Positions 15,606-24,828 of a stretch of 64,000 nt of DNA are shown piece by piece (position 1 is the first letter of the stretch; the number at the start of each line of letters is the position of its first letter). The stretch spans positions 62,001 through 126,000 of the forward strand of contig JAVBPJ010000003.1 in assembly GCA_031549665.1 (NCBI GenBank), read 5' to 3'. A model generated the notes under the pieces. The model was not told where the DNA came from. It made no database searches and saw only the letters and a program-made list of their open reading frames with translations. The stretch is from Rikenella sp031549665. GTDB taxonomy: Bacteria > Bacteroidota > Bacteroidia > Bacteroidales > Rikenellaceae. The position numbers and the translations under genes are program-made.

Positions 15606-17481
15606 CGTCCGGCGACATATCTTTTTTCTTCCCCTGTTGTTTTGCCCTCTGCTGTTGTTGGCCGAGGCGCCGAAACGCCCCCCCGCCCCGCGCGGCGACG
15701 CCCCCGTGGGCCAGGTCCACATGGACAGCGTGATCATGCCGATCAACTACCGCGAAAAGCGGGAGCTCTCCAACGAGTTTTACGACAGCCTGGAAAACCG
15801 TACCTACAAAAGCGCCATCGCCCGTCTGCTGGCCCGTTCGCTGATTCGCGGCCGCGACGCCAGCGACGAGGGAACGCCCTCGACCCAGTTGACCATCAGC
15901 CGCGCCTATTTCGAACGTTTCTCGGGACGGCGCATAACCGACGTACAGGTTACCCAGGCCAACATCTACTCGGTGCGCGACACCACCATCCAACAAAAGT
16001 GGTGGGAGCGTTTTGCCGACAACATGCACGTCCGTACCCGCGAGGCGCAGTTCAACCAAAACTTCTTCTTCGCCGCCGGCGACACGGTCAATGCCTACGT
16101 GATGGCGGCCAACGAGGAGTACCTGCGGAATTTGCCCTACCTGTCGACGGCCTATTTTGTCGTTACGCCCGACTTGCGCGACACGTCGGGGGTAGTGGTA
16201 CACGTGTTCGCCCGCGACAACTGGTCGATCAGCGGCGACCTCGACCTGGGGCATGGGCGCAACTACGCCGCCCTGTTCGACCGCAACTTTCTGGGAACGG
16301 GCGACGAACTGATGCTGCGCTTTTACTGCGAAAAACTGATCGAAAACCCGGGAATCGAACTCGACTATACTGTGAGGAACCTGCTCGGCAGTTTTGCCGA
16401 TCTGACGGTTCGTTTGGGGGTCGGAAACGTATTCAACGTCGGCATGATCGACGTGCAACGTCCGTTCCTGCTGCCTGACGACCGCGCCTGGGGGGCGACG
16501 GTCGGCAGCGAGAGCCTGCTCGAAGGAGCCCTGCTGACCGATACCACCTACGACATCCGCCGTTCCCTGTTTTCGGGATGGTACGGCAAGTCGTGGTGCC
16601 TGGACTGGGGGAAGGGAACCACGATCTACCTGGCCGGATCGTACGAGAAAGTCCGCTTCCAGCAGCGGCCCGATGTTTCCCCCCGGGTCAATCCCTACTA
16701 CCACGACCGGGAACTGGTGCTGATGAACATCGGCTACGCCCGCAAGAACTATTTTCAGGGCAACATGATCTACGGCTACGGACGTACCGAGGACATTCCC
16801 TATGGATTCAAGACCGAACTGGTGTCCGGCCTGGAGTGGAACGCCGAGCGCGGCACCCGGCCCTACTTCGGCGGCGGAGGCTATTGGGGCGACCTTACCC
16901 GCATCGGCTACCTGGGCTTTGGCGCCGCCGTTGGCGGATACCTGAACAATCGACGGTTCGAACAGGGGGCGGTTGCGGCGCAGGTGCGCTACTTCTCGCC
17001 GCTGTTTCAAATGGGCCGCTCGAACTACCTGCGCCAATTTCTGTTTTTGTCCGGCAACTGGGGGATCAACCGGCTGGAGCAGGAGCGCGAAGGACTTCGC
17101 TACCGTTCCGACCTGACGGTGCGGGGGCTGCAGAACAGTGTCGAATTGCAGGGATACAATCGACTGGTGATGAGTTCCGAAACGGTGTGGTTTACCCCGC
17201 TCTACCTCTACCATTTCCGGTTTGCCTTTTTCACTTTCGGCGACCTGGGTTGGCTGGGATACGAGAACAATCCGTTCAAAAACGTCTTCACCGGATCGCT
17301 CGGCCTGGGGGTACGGATCAAGAACGAACGACTGATATTCAACAACGTACAAATTCGTTTGGGAGTGGCTTTCAACCGCCCGCCCGAGGTTGGATACAGC
17401 TACTTCTCGGTGCAGAGCGAGCGCACCGTACACGACATGAACTTCTCGCCCGGTCGTCCGCACACCATCGATTACCGTTGA
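15598..17481 (+). CDS. Outer-membrane barrel protein with POTRA-like N-domain (Omp85-like)
   Basis: This 627-residue protein has a hydrophobic N-terminal signal (about residues 5-22). A mixed alpha/beta region at about 95-205 includes GRRITDVQVTQANIYS and NEEYLRNLPYLSTAYFVV...DTSGVVVHVFARDNWS. This is the typical shape of a POTRA repeat before an Omp85 barrel. The remainder consists of amphipathic strands. The final HTIDYR lacks the usual terminal Phe, so this is not a classical BamA. The ATG overlaps the previous stop by 8 bases. The kdsA neighbourhood suggests an envelope or lipid-related role, which is inference. Confidence 0.75.
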   Translation: MCSVRRHIFFLPLLFCPLLLLAEAPKRPPAPRGDAPVGQVHMDSVIMPINYREKRELSNEFYDSLENRTYKSAIARLLARSLIRGRDASDEGTPSTQLTISRAYFERFSGRRITDVQVTQANIYSVRDTTIQQKWWERFADNMHVRTREAQFNQNFFFAAGDTVNAYVMAANEEYLRNLPYLSTAYFVVTPDLRDTSGVVVHVFARDNWSISGDLDLGHGRNYAALFDRNFLGTGDELMLRFYCEKLIENPGIELDYTVRNLLGSFADLTVRLGVGNVFNVGMIDVQRPFLLPDDRAWGATVGSESLLEGALLTDTTYDIRRSLFSGWYGKSWCLDWGKGTTIYLAGSYEKVRFQQRPDVSPRVNPYYHDRELVLMNIGYARKNYFQGNMIYGYGRTEDIPYGFKTELVSGLEWNAERGTRPYFGGGGYWGDLTRIGYLGFGAAVGGYLNNRRFEQGAVAAQVRYFSPLFQMGRSNYLRQFLFLSGNWGINRLEQEREGLRYRSDLTVRGLQNSVELQGYNRLVMSSETVWFTPLYLYHFRFAFFTFGDLGWLGYENNPFKNVFTGSLGLGVRIKNERLIFNNVQIRLGVAFNRPPEVGYSYFSVQSERTVHDMNFSPGRPHTIDYR

Positions 17482-17586
17482 CAAACGGCCTCTTTGCGAA
17501 CGGAGAACGGAACCCGTGGAAAGGACCTCCCGGATTCCGCGCGCATCCACCTCTCGCTACCCCGCTCCGACTGTAGGCGTTAAACG

Positions 17587-17618
17587 AAGTCAGGCCGCCC
17601 GATCGGGCGGCCTGACTT
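17587..17618. terminator. Perfect 32-base palindrome between convergent genes
   Basis: AAGTCAGGCCGCCC, GATC, then its exact complement form a perfect inverted repeat. It lies between the Omp85-like gene and the acyl-CoA dehydrogenase gene. No T-run follows on either strand, so it would be a weak intrinsic terminator or an mRNA-stabilising hairpin. Confidence 0.55.
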
Positions 17619-17664
17619 GCGATGTGCGTGCCGGGGGGATCGCCCCGACCTGCGCGTGGATCGG

Positions 17665-19392
17665 CTACTCTTCGAACTTTTCTTCGAGCACCATTTTAAA
17701 GTGCCCCAACTCGGCTTCGTCGAACGACCGGATGTATTCGTAGCGTTGCTGGTTGCCGCTCATCCCCTCTTTCACGTAGGCGATGGCCGAGAGGCGGTAG
17801 TCGGGATTTTGCGCGGCTTGTTGGAGCAGCAGGTGGCCCATTACGATGTGGCCTCCCATCTCTACCAGGCGGCGGGCATGGAAGTCGAGCAGTTCGGTGT
17901 TGCCGCTGGCGGTTACTTGCGCCACGGCTTGTTCGTACTGCTGGCGCATGGCCGTCAGGTTTTTATAGATCCCTTCCATTTCGGGGCTGTAGGGTGCCTT
18001 TTCGTACTCGGCCATTTGGGCGGCGAGCGTGCCGGTGGTTACGCCGCGGATGGCGGCCACCACCTGCAGCTGCGAGGTGCCTTCGTAAATGGTGGTGATG
18101 CGGGCGTCGCGCGAGATGCGCTCGATCGGGTAGTCTTTCATGAAGCCCGAACCGCCGTGGATCTGGAGCGAATCGTAAGCCACGCTGTTGCTGTACTCGC
18201 TGGTGAAGAGCTTCAGCAGCGGGGTGTAGGCGTCGGCCAGGCGTTGGTATTGCTTCATTTCGTCGCGTTCCTCTTTTTCGAGTTTGCGCTCTTTCTCCAG
18301 GTGGAAGTAGTTTTTGTACACGTCCACAAAGCGGGCCGTTTCGTACAGCAGCGCACGCGATGCCTGCAAGCGGGCTTTCATGTTGGTGAGCAGCTCGTAC
18401 ACGGCGGGGAACTGGATGATCGGCTTGCCGAACTGTTCGCGTTCGTTGGCGTATTTGAGGGCTTCGCGGTAGGCGGCCTCCATAAGACCTACGGATTGGG
18501 CGCCGATCCCAAGACGGGCCGAGTTCATCAGGGCCATGACGTATTTGATCAGCCCCATTTTGCGGTCGCCCACCAGTTCGGCGGGGGCGTTGGTGAATAC
18601 CAGTTCGCAGGTGGGCGAACCGATGATCCCCATTTTGTGTTCGATGCGGCGTACCTTAACGGCCATGTGCGCTTTGTCGTAAACGAACAGCGAAAGGCCG
18701 CGCGCGTCGGTGGTTCCCTCTTCCGAGCGGGCCAATACGAGCGAAATGTCGCCGTCGCCGTTGGTGATAAAGCGTTTTACGCCGTTCAGCAGCCAGGTTT
18801 TCTTCTCTTCGTCCCAGTGGGCTTTGAGCATCACGGCCTGGAGGTCCGATCCGGCGTCGGGTTCGGTCAGGTCCATTGCCGCCGTGGCGCCTTTGTTGAT
18901 TTGGGGCAGGTAGCGGGCGTTGATCTCTTCCGAGGCGAATTCGTGCAGGGTTTCGGCGCAGTCCTGCAGTCCCCAGATGTTGCCGAAACCGGCGTCGGCG
19001 CGGCATACCAGCTCGCACGACATGACGTAGGGCACCAACGGGAAGTTCAAACCGCCAAAACGGCGCGGCAGCGAAATGCCGTACACTCCGGCCTGGGTCA
19101 GCATGTCGTGGTTTTGCTGAGTGCCGGGGGCGTAGATCACGCGGTCGTTCTCCACGCGGGGGCCTTCGGCGTCGACCCCTTCGGCGTTCGGGCCAAGCAC
19201 ATTGGCCGTGATGTCGCCGATGATTTCGAGGGTCTGTTTGTAGTTCTCCATCGCGTCTTCAAAGTCGACGGGAGCGTAGTCGTAACTTTCGGCGTCGCGG
19301 AATCCCTGTTCTTTCAGGGCCACGATCTTTTTCATCAGGGGGTGTCCCAGATGAAACTGAATATCTTTGTTATCTAAGAAAAAGTTAGCCAT
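17665..19392 (-). CDS. Acyl-CoA dehydrogenase, long form
   Basis: This 575-residue flavoenzyme oxidises acyl-CoA to trans-2-enoyl-CoA and passes electrons to the electron-transfer flavoprotein encoded directly upstream. Visible family motifs are MDLTEPDAGSD (173-183, substrate/FAD contact), KRFITNGDGD, a helical domain with REQFGKPI, and GGSGFMKDYPIER followed by IYEGTSQ with the likely catalytic base E437. A C-terminal extension of about 130 helical residues makes it longer than classical 380-residue enzymes and resembles the ACAD-C type. It is the last gene of the purA-dapB-lepB-etfB-etfA operon. Chain-length specificity is unknown. Confidence 0.92.
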   Translation of the reverse strand: MANFFLDNKDIQFHLGHPLMKKIVALKEQGFRDAESYDYAPVDFEDAMENYKQTLEIIGDITANVLGPNAEGVDAEGPRVENDRVIYAPGTQQNHDMLTQAGVYGISLPRRFGGLNFPLVPYVMSCELVCRADAGFGNIWGLQDCAETLHEFASEEINARYLPQINKGATAAMDLTEPDAGSDLQAVMLKAHWDEEKKTWLLNGVKRFITNGDGDISLVLARSEEGTTDARGLSLFVYDKAHMAVKVRRIEHKMGIIGSPTCELVFTNAPAELVGDRKMGLIKYVMALMNSARLGIGAQSVGLMEAAYREALKYANEREQFGKPIIQFPAVYELLTNMKARLQASRALLYETARFVDVYKNYFHLEKERKLEKEERDEMKQYQRLADAYTPLLKLFTSEYSNSVAYDSLQIHGGSGFMKDYPIERISRDARITTIYEGTSQLQVVAAIRGVTTGTLAAQMAEYEKAPYSPEMEGIYKNLTAMRQQYEQAVAQVTASGNTELLDFHARRLVEMGGHIVMGHLLLQQAAQNPDYRLSAIAYVKEGMSGNQQRYEYIRSFDEAELGHFKMVLEEKFEE

Positions 19393-19404
19393 TGTAGGTC
19401 GGGA

Positions 19405-20424
19405 TTACTTGGAGTTTTGTTTGTACGATTTGATCAGGCGCGGAATCACCGTGTGCACGTCTCCGTTGATGGCGAAGTCGGCGATCTTGTTGATGGGGGC
19501 TTCGGGATCGTTGTTGATCGAGATGATCAGGGCCGAGCCGTCCATTCCGGCGGTGTGCTGAATTTGTCCCGAGATGCCGCAGGCGATGTAGAGCTTGGGA
19601 CGTACCGTTACTCCGGTTTGCCCTACCTGGCGGGCGTGTTCGGCGAATCCGGCGTCGACGGCCGCGCGCGAGGCGCCTACTTCGCCGCCCAGCACTTCGG
19701 CCAGTTGGAACAGCTGGTTGAAACCTTCCTTCGAGCCCATGCCGTAGCCACCGGCCACAACCACCGGAGCGCCTTTGATGTTGATCTTGCGCTCTTCGAT
19801 CTCGCGGGCGATGATGCGGACGGCCCAGTCGGTGTCCTGAACGTATTTTTTGTAGTCCACGTGCTTCACTTCGCCCTTGTGGGGGGTGGCGGTGGGCTGC
19901 ATCTTCATCACTCCCTCGCGCACGGTGGCCATTTGGGGCCGGCAGTCGGGGTTGATGATGGTGGCGATGATGTTGCCGCCGAAAGCGGGACGGATCTGGT
20001 ACAGCAGGTTCTTGTACTCCTTGCCGGTGCGCGCTTCGGTGTGGTCGCCGATTTCGAGGCTGGTGCAGTCGGCGGTCAGGCCGCTGTGCAGGGCCGACGA
20101 TACGCGGGGGGCCAGGTCGCGGCCCACCGAGGTGGCGCCGAAGAGGGCGATCTGCGGTTTTTCGGCTTCGAAAATGCCGCACACGATGGCGGTGTGGGGA
20201 AGCGTGCGGTAAGGAGCCAGCTCCTTGTGGTCGGCCACGTGAACGATGTCGGCGCCGTACTGGGCCAGCGTCTTTTCGATGCCTTGCAGGTTTTCGCCAA
20301 TGGCGACGGCTTCGAGCTGGCAGCCGAGCGTGTCGGCCAGGGTGCGCCCTTTGGTGATCAGTTCGAGACTTACGTCGGCCACTTTGCCGTTCTCGATCTC
20401 GCAGTAGACAAATATGTTGTTCAT
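19405..20424 (-). CDS. etfA: Electron transfer flavoprotein alpha subunit
   Basis: This 339-residue subunit binds FAD. The N-terminal alpha/beta domain (NIFVYCEIENGKVADVSLEL) carries the ETF fold shared with EtfB. The C-terminal FAD domain shows VVVAGGYGMGSKEGF, GASRAAVDAGF, QVGQTGVTVRPKLYIACGISGQIQH and ISINNDPEAPI, all diagnostic. EtfAB shuttles electrons between acyl-CoA dehydrogenase and other carriers, and in anaerobes can take part in bifurcation. Which applies here cannot be decided from sequence. It lies 12 bases before the dehydrogenase and 22 bases after etfB. Confidence 0.95.
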   Translation of the reverse strand: MNNIFVYCEIENGKVADVSLELITKGRTLADTLGCQLEAVAIGENLQGIEKTLAQYGADIVHVADHKELAPYRTLPHTAIVCGIFEAEKPQIALFGATSVGRDLAPRVSSALHSGLTADCTSLEIGDHTEARTGKEYKNLLYQIRPAFGGNIIATIINPDCRPQMATVREGVMKMQPTATPHKGEVKHVDYKKYVQDTDWAVRIIAREIEERKINIKGAPVVVAGGYGMGSKEGFNQLFQLAEVLGGEVGASRAAVDAGFAEHARQVGQTGVTVRPKLYIACGISGQIQHTAGMDGSALIISINNDPEAPINKIADFAINGDVHTVIPRLIKSYKQNSK

Positions 20425-20446
20425 GGTGTTCTCTGTCGTTAAGGGT

Positions 20447-21325
20447 TTAACCGATGGTGTGGTTGGCGATGAGTTCCTGTACCAGCGCTTCGATATCGGC
20501 CTCCGAACCGCTCAGGCGGCGTGCCTCTTTGGCTTGGAAAACGATGTTTTCGATCTTTTTCACCTTGGTGGGCGAACCGGCCAGTCCGAGGCTTTGGGGA
20601 TCGGCTTCGAGGTCGGCGGCGCCCCATTCGGGGATGTTCAGGTAGCAGCGCGAGGTACGCAGGGCGAGGTAATAGTCTTCCTGCATCTCCTGGGTTTCGC
20701 TCACGGTGCGGGCGTGTTTGTACTGCATCACGCGTTTGGCGTTGCGCGGGCGGCAATCGGGTGCCGAGGCGTTGACGGTGATCACCAGCGGAAGTTTGGC
20801 CGCTACGGTCTCCACGCCGTGTTCCAGGCGGCGTTTGATGGTGATTTCGCCGTTCCGGATCTCGCCCACCTCTTCGGCGTAGGTTACCTGGGGAATGCCC
20901 AGCTTTTCGGCCACCTGCGGGCCTACCTGCGCCGTGTCGCCGTCGATGGCCTGGCGGCCTGCGATGATGATGTCGGGCTGGATTTTGCGGATGGCGCACG
21001 AGATGGTGTAGCTGGTGGCCAGGGTGTCGGCTCCGGCGAACTTGCGGTCGGTGAGCAGGATGCCGTTATCGGCGCCGCGGAAGATTCCTTCGCGGATCAC
21101 TTCGGCCGCACGCGAGGGACCCATCGTCAGCAGGGTGATGGTGGCTTCGGGATAGCGGTCTTTGAGCCGGAGGGCCTGCTCCAGAGCGTTCAGGTCTTCG
21201 GGATTGAAAATGGCTGCCAGCGCGGCGCGGTTGACGGTGCCGTCTTCTTTCATGGCGTCCTTGCCTACGTTCCGGGTGTCGGGAACCTGCTTGGCGAGGA
21301 CAACGATGCGTAGAGGTTGAGTCAT
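20447..21325 (-). CDS. etfB: Electron transfer flavoprotein beta subunit
   Basis: This 292-residue protein pairs with EtfA. The start MTQPLRIVVLAKQVPDTRNVGKDAM and the segment INRAALAAIFNPEDLNALEQAL-like at about 30-50 are typical. The ADI/AMP-binding region GADTLATSYTISCAIRK...DIIIAGRQAIDGDTAQVGPQVA is intact. An EtfB signature region containing ASAPDCRPRNAKRVMQ follows. It is somewhat longer than the 250-residue E. coli-type proteins, as is common in Bacteroidota. It sits 17 bases after lepB in the same operon. Confidence 0.94.
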   Translation of the reverse strand: MTQPLRIVVLAKQVPDTRNVGKDAMKEDGTVNRAALAAIFNPEDLNALEQALRLKDRYPEATITLLTMGPSRAAEVIREGIFRGADNGILLTDRKFAGADTLATSYTISCAIRKIQPDIIIAGRQAIDGDTAQVGPQVAEKLGIPQVTYAEEVGEIRNGEITIKRRLEHGVETVAAKLPLVITVNASAPDCRPRNAKRVMQYKHARTVSETQEMQEDYYLALRTSRCYLNIPEWGAADLEADPQSLGLAGSPTKVKKIENIVFQAKEARRLSGSEADIEALVQELIANHTIG

Positions 21326-21342
21326 GTTGTTATGTTTGGTTG

Positions 21343-22686
21343 TTAGTGAATACGGTTAAAAATGCGGTCCCAGCGTATGCCGTTGAAGATGTTCTTTTCG
21401 GGGGTCAGCGAGAACCAGATCAGGGTGGCTTTTCCCTCGATGTGGTCTTCGGGTACGAAGCCCCAGTAGCGGCTGTCGGCCGAATTGTGCCGGTTGTCCC
21501 CCATCATGAAGTAATAGTTCATGCGGAAGGTGTAACTGGTTGCCGGTTCGCCGTTTATGAGGATGGTGTCGCCCTGCGTTTCGAGCGTATTGCCTTCGTA
21601 GTTCTTGATGATCCGCTGGTAGAGCGGCAGGTTGGCCGGGGTGAGCTGCACGGTCGCGCCGGCGCGGGGAATCCACAGGGGGCCGAAGCTGTCGACGCTC
21701 CAGGGGTAGTCGAGGGGTTGATGGGGGAAGATTTCGTCGCCCGGAACCAGCCCCGTGTAGCGGATGATTTCGGTTACCTGGGGCAGCGAACGGAGCTGTT
21801 CGACGCCTTTGTCGGTGAGCGGGAGGGTGTAGCGGCCGTCGAGGTAGCTGACGTTTTCGCGCGAGATGCCGAGCCGCTCCAGGATCTTGGAACTGAACGG
21901 TTCCGAAACGCTCACTACGTAAATGTATTGCCGTCCGGCGATTTCGGGCTCTTCCACTCCGTTCACCACCACGCGGCCTTCCACCACCTGCAGGGTATCG
22001 CCGGGCAGGGCCATGCAGCGTTTGATGTAGTTTTCCCGCTTGTCCACGGGCCGGTAGATGATTTCCGACTGGGCGGCCACTTGCTGGCGCCCTTCGCTGC
22101 GCACCCACTCGTAGTAATTGCCGGTGGGGTTGGCCAGCGCCACGGTGTCTCCCTCGGGGAAGTTGAACACCACCACGTCGCCGCGGCGCACCTGGTCGGT
22201 CCCTCGCAGGCGCTTGTAGGGCCACTCGATCCAGTCGACGAACGAGGGGGTGTCCCGGGTCAGGGGCATGGTGTTCTGCACAAAGGGGAACGAGATGGGG
22301 GTGTTGGGCATTTTGGGGCCGTAGGGCAACTTGCTGACGAAGATGTAGTCGCCGGTCATCAGCGTGGTCTCCATCGAGGGCGAGGGGATCACGTACATGC
22401 CGAAGAAGTAGGTCTTCAGCGGAAGCACCACCACCACGGCGTAGAGCAGCGACTCGACCCAGTCGATCCCTTTCCGGAAGGCGGGATGGCGCTCCTTGTA
22501 GGCCCGGTAGCGGTCAAGCACCAGGCGGTCGAGGTAGCGGGTAACGTAATGGTCGAAGATGAAGGGCAGGCCGATCAGCCACCACGGATTGCGGGTCCAA
22601 ACCACGAACCACAGGATGTAGACAACACTCACGACCACCAAACGGATCCAGCGGTTTTTCCAAAGGCTTATGAGTTGTTGTTTCAT
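21343..22686 (-). CDS. lepB: Signal peptidase I
   Basis: This 447-residue membrane protease removes Sec signal peptides. Two N-terminal helices (about 15-31 and 77-96) precede the catalytic box IPSPSMETTL with Ser104. The catalytic Lys222 lies in YIKRCMALPGD. The conserved GDNRHNSADSRYWGF box is near residue 385. It is larger than E. coli LepB because of an insertion between Ser and Lys boxes and a roughly 150-residue insertion between the Lys and GDNR boxes, a pattern usual in Bacteroidota. It lies 13 bases after dapB. Confidence 0.94.
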   Translation of the reverse strand: MKQQLISLWKNRWIRLVVVSVVYILWFVVWTRNPWWLIGLPFIFDHYVTRYLDRLVLDRYRAYKERHPAFRKGIDWVESLLYAVVVVLPLKTYFFGMYVIPSPSMETTLMTGDYIFVSKLPYGPKMPNTPISFPFVQNTMPLTRDTPSFVDWIEWPYKRLRGTDQVRRGDVVVFNFPEGDTVALANPTGNYYEWVRSEGRQQVAAQSEIIYRPVDKRENYIKRCMALPGDTLQVVEGRVVVNGVEEPEIAGRQYIYVVSVSEPFSSKILERLGISRENVSYLDGRYTLPLTDKGVEQLRSLPQVTEIIRYTGLVPGDEIFPHQPLDYPWSVDSFGPLWIPRAGATVQLTPANLPLYQRIIKNYEGNTLETQGDTILINGEPATSYTFRMNYYFMMGDNRHNSADSRYWGFVPEDHIEGKATLIWFSLTPEKNIFNGIRWDRIFNRIH

Positions 22687-22699
22687 GGTCGGGTCGAGC

Positions 22700-23419
22700 T
22701 TAAAATCCCAGCAGGTCTTTCATGGAGTAAACGCCGTGGCGTTTTTTTTCGAGGTATTCGGCGGCCAGCACGGCTCCGACGGCGAATCCGCCACGGCCTT
22801 TGGCGGTGTGGTCGAGGGTGATGGTGTCTTCGGGCGACTCCCAAACCACGGTGTGGATGCCGGGGGCGACGCTGCGGCGCTGGGCGGTTACCTCAAGTTG
22901 TCCGGGTTCGGTGGTGGTGCCGAGGTGCCATCCGGTTTTGCGGCTCACGCCGGCCAGGATGCCTTCGGCCAGTGTCAGCGCGGTGCCGCTGGGGGCGTCT
23001 TTCTTTTGGGTGTGGTGTACTTCGTTCAGGGTTACGTCGTAGCTTTCGAACGGTTCCATCAGTTGGGCCAGACGGCGGTTGATCTCGAAAAACAGGTTCA
23101 CGCCGATGCTGTAGTTCGAGGCGTAGAAGAACCCGCCGTTCTTTGCCGTGCAAAGCGCTTCGACCTCGCCGAAACGTTCGATCCAGGCGGTGGTGCCGCA
23201 CACCACGGGGACTCCCGCTTCCAAACAGGCGGCAATGTTGCCGAAAGCGGTGGCGGGGGTGGTGAATTCGATGGCTACGTCGGCCCGCCGCAGGTTGTCG
23301 GCGGTCAGTTCGTGCAGGTTGTCGACGTCGATGGTGAGTGCGATTTCGTGTCCGCGAGCCGTGGCGGCCCGTTCGATTTCGCGCCCCATTTTACCGTATC
23401 CGATCAGTGCGATTTTCAT
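22700..23419 (-). CDS. dapB: 4-hydroxy-tetrahydrodipicolinate reductase
   Basis: This 239-residue cytoplasmic enzyme of the diaminopimelate/lysine pathway has the NAD(P)H-binding start MKIALIGYGKMGREIE. VAIEFTTPATAFGNI, VCGTTAW, ASNYSIGVNLFFEIN and the substrate-binding EVHHTQKKDAPSGTAL follow. The His-Lys pair in this last motif is the catalytic region. It is slightly shorter than E. coli DapB (273 residues), as usual for Bacteroidota. It begins 3 bases after the purA stop, so translational coupling is likely. DAP supplies both lysine and peptidoglycan. Confidence 0.95.
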   Translation of the reverse strand: MKIALIGYGKMGREIERAATARGHEIALTIDVDNLHELTADNLRRADVAIEFTTPATAFGNIAACLEAGVPVVCGTTAWIERFGEVEALCTAKNGGFFYASNYSIGVNLFFEINRRLAQLMEPFESYDVTLNEVHHTQKKDAPSGTALTLAEGILAGVSRKTGWHLGTTTEPGQLEVTAQRRSVAPGIHTVVWESPEDTITLDHTAKGRGGFAVGAVLAAEYLEKKRHGVYSMKDLLGF

Positions 23420-23422
23420 GGC

Positions 23423-24685
23423 TTATCGTAGGATGGTCTCTTCCCGGTCGGGACCGACGGAGATGATTTTTACGGGAACTCCGGTTTGCTGTTCGATGAA
23501 CTCGACGTAGGTTTTGAAGGCGGCGGGGAACTGATCGTAACTGCGGATCTGGTTGATGTCGCAATTCCACCCGTCGAACCGTTGATAAACGGGGGTGATG
23601 GGTTCGTTGGTCTCGTAGGGGAAATGGGTGGTGCGCTGGCCGTTTATGTCGTAGGCCACGGCCACCTGCAGCTCTTCGAAGTCGTTCAGCACGTCGGCCT
23701 TCATCATAATGAGCTGGGTAACGCCGTTGATCATGACCGAGTATTTCAGGGCCACGATGTCCAACCAGCCGCAGCGGCGGGGCCGGCCGGTGGTCGATCC
23801 GTACTCTTTACCGATGTCGCGCATGCGCTCGCCGGTGCTGTCGAAAAGTTCGGTGGGGAACGGGCCGCTCCCTACGCGGGTGCAGTAGGCTTTGAAAATG
23901 CCGTACACTTCGCCGATTTTGTTCGGCGCCACGCCGAGTCCGGTGCATACTCCGGCGCAGATGGTGTTCGACGAGGTAACAAAAGGATAGGTGCCGAAAT
24001 CGATGTCCAGCAGCGATCCTTGCGCCCCTTCGGCCAGGATGGTGGTTCCGCCGTCCAGCATTTCGTTGACTTGCTGCTCGCCTTCGATCATCGGGAAGCG
24101 GCGCAGGCACTCCACTCCGGCGAACCATTGGGTTTCGTAGTCGCTGATCTGGTAGTCGAAGTTGTATTGCGCCAGCAGGTCGATGTGTTTGCTTTTGAGG
24201 CGTTGGTAACGCTCCATGAACGAGGGCGAGAGCAGGTCGCCCACGCGCAGGCCGTTGCGGCCGGTTTTGTCCATGTAGGTGGGGCCGATGCCTTTGAGGG
24301 TCGACCCGATTTTGGCTTTTCCCTTGGCGGCTTCGCTGGCGGCGTCGATGATGCGGTGGGTGGGCAGGATCAGGTGGGCCTTTTTGGCGATCTGGATCTT
24401 CGATACCACGTCCAGCCCCAGGGCCTCGAGCTTGGCGATCTCCTGGGCAAAAATAACGGGGTCGATCACCACGCCGTTGCCGATGATGTTGATGGCGTTT
24501 TCGCGGAAAATGCCCGAGGGGATGGTGTGCAGCACGTGGCAGCGTCCGTCGAAATGGAGCGAGTGTCCGGCGTTGGGGCCTCCCTGAAAACGGGCGATGG
24601 CCCGGTAGCGGGGGGTCAATACGTCCACAACTTTACCTTTTCCTTCGTCGCCCCATTGCAGGCCGAGTACCACGTCTATCTTCAT
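23423..24685 (-). CDS. purA: Adenylosuccinate synthetase
   Basis: This 420-residue GTP-dependent enzyme converts IMP plus aspartate to adenylosuccinate in AMP synthesis. Diagnostic motifs are VLGLQWGDEGKGKVVD (P-loop and catalytic Asp), QGGPNAGHSL with the catalytic His, GIGPTYMDKTGRNGLRVGD, ILAEGAQGSLLDIDFGTYPFVTSSN and TGRPRRCGWLD. The protein is full length. It is the first gene of the six-gene operon running to the acyl-CoA dehydrogenase. About 140 bases separate it from the upstream cvfB stop, and this gap holds a TACTTTTA box near 24795 that could be its promoter. Confidence 0.97.
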   Translation of the reverse strand: MKIDVVLGLQWGDEGKGKVVDVLTPRYRAIARFQGGPNAGHSLHFDGRCHVLHTIPSGIFRENAINIIGNGVVIDPVIFAQEIAKLEALGLDVVSKIQIAKKAHLILPTHRIIDAASEAAKGKAKIGSTLKGIGPTYMDKTGRNGLRVGDLLSPSFMERYQRLKSKHIDLLAQYNFDYQISDYETQWFAGVECLRRFPMIEGEQQVNEMLDGGTTILAEGAQGSLLDIDFGTYPFVTSSNTICAGVCTGLGVAPNKIGEVYGIFKAYCTRVGSGPFPTELFDSTGERMRDIGKEYGSTTGRPRRCGWLDIVALKYSVMINGVTQLIMMKADVLNDFEELQVAVAYDINGQRTTHFPYETNEPITPVYQRFDGWNCDINQIRSYDQFPAAFKTYVEFIEQQTGVPVKIISVGPDREETILR

Positions 24686-24828
24686 CGTTCTTTTTTATGG
24701 CTTGTGCAGACACCCTCTCCAAAGCGTTAAAAACCCGGGCATGGCGGTTGTCATGTCCGGTCAGGCAGGGGTGTCGTTTTCAGGACGTAAAAGTACAAAA
24801 ACTTCCGTTTATGCTCCCTATGCGGGGG

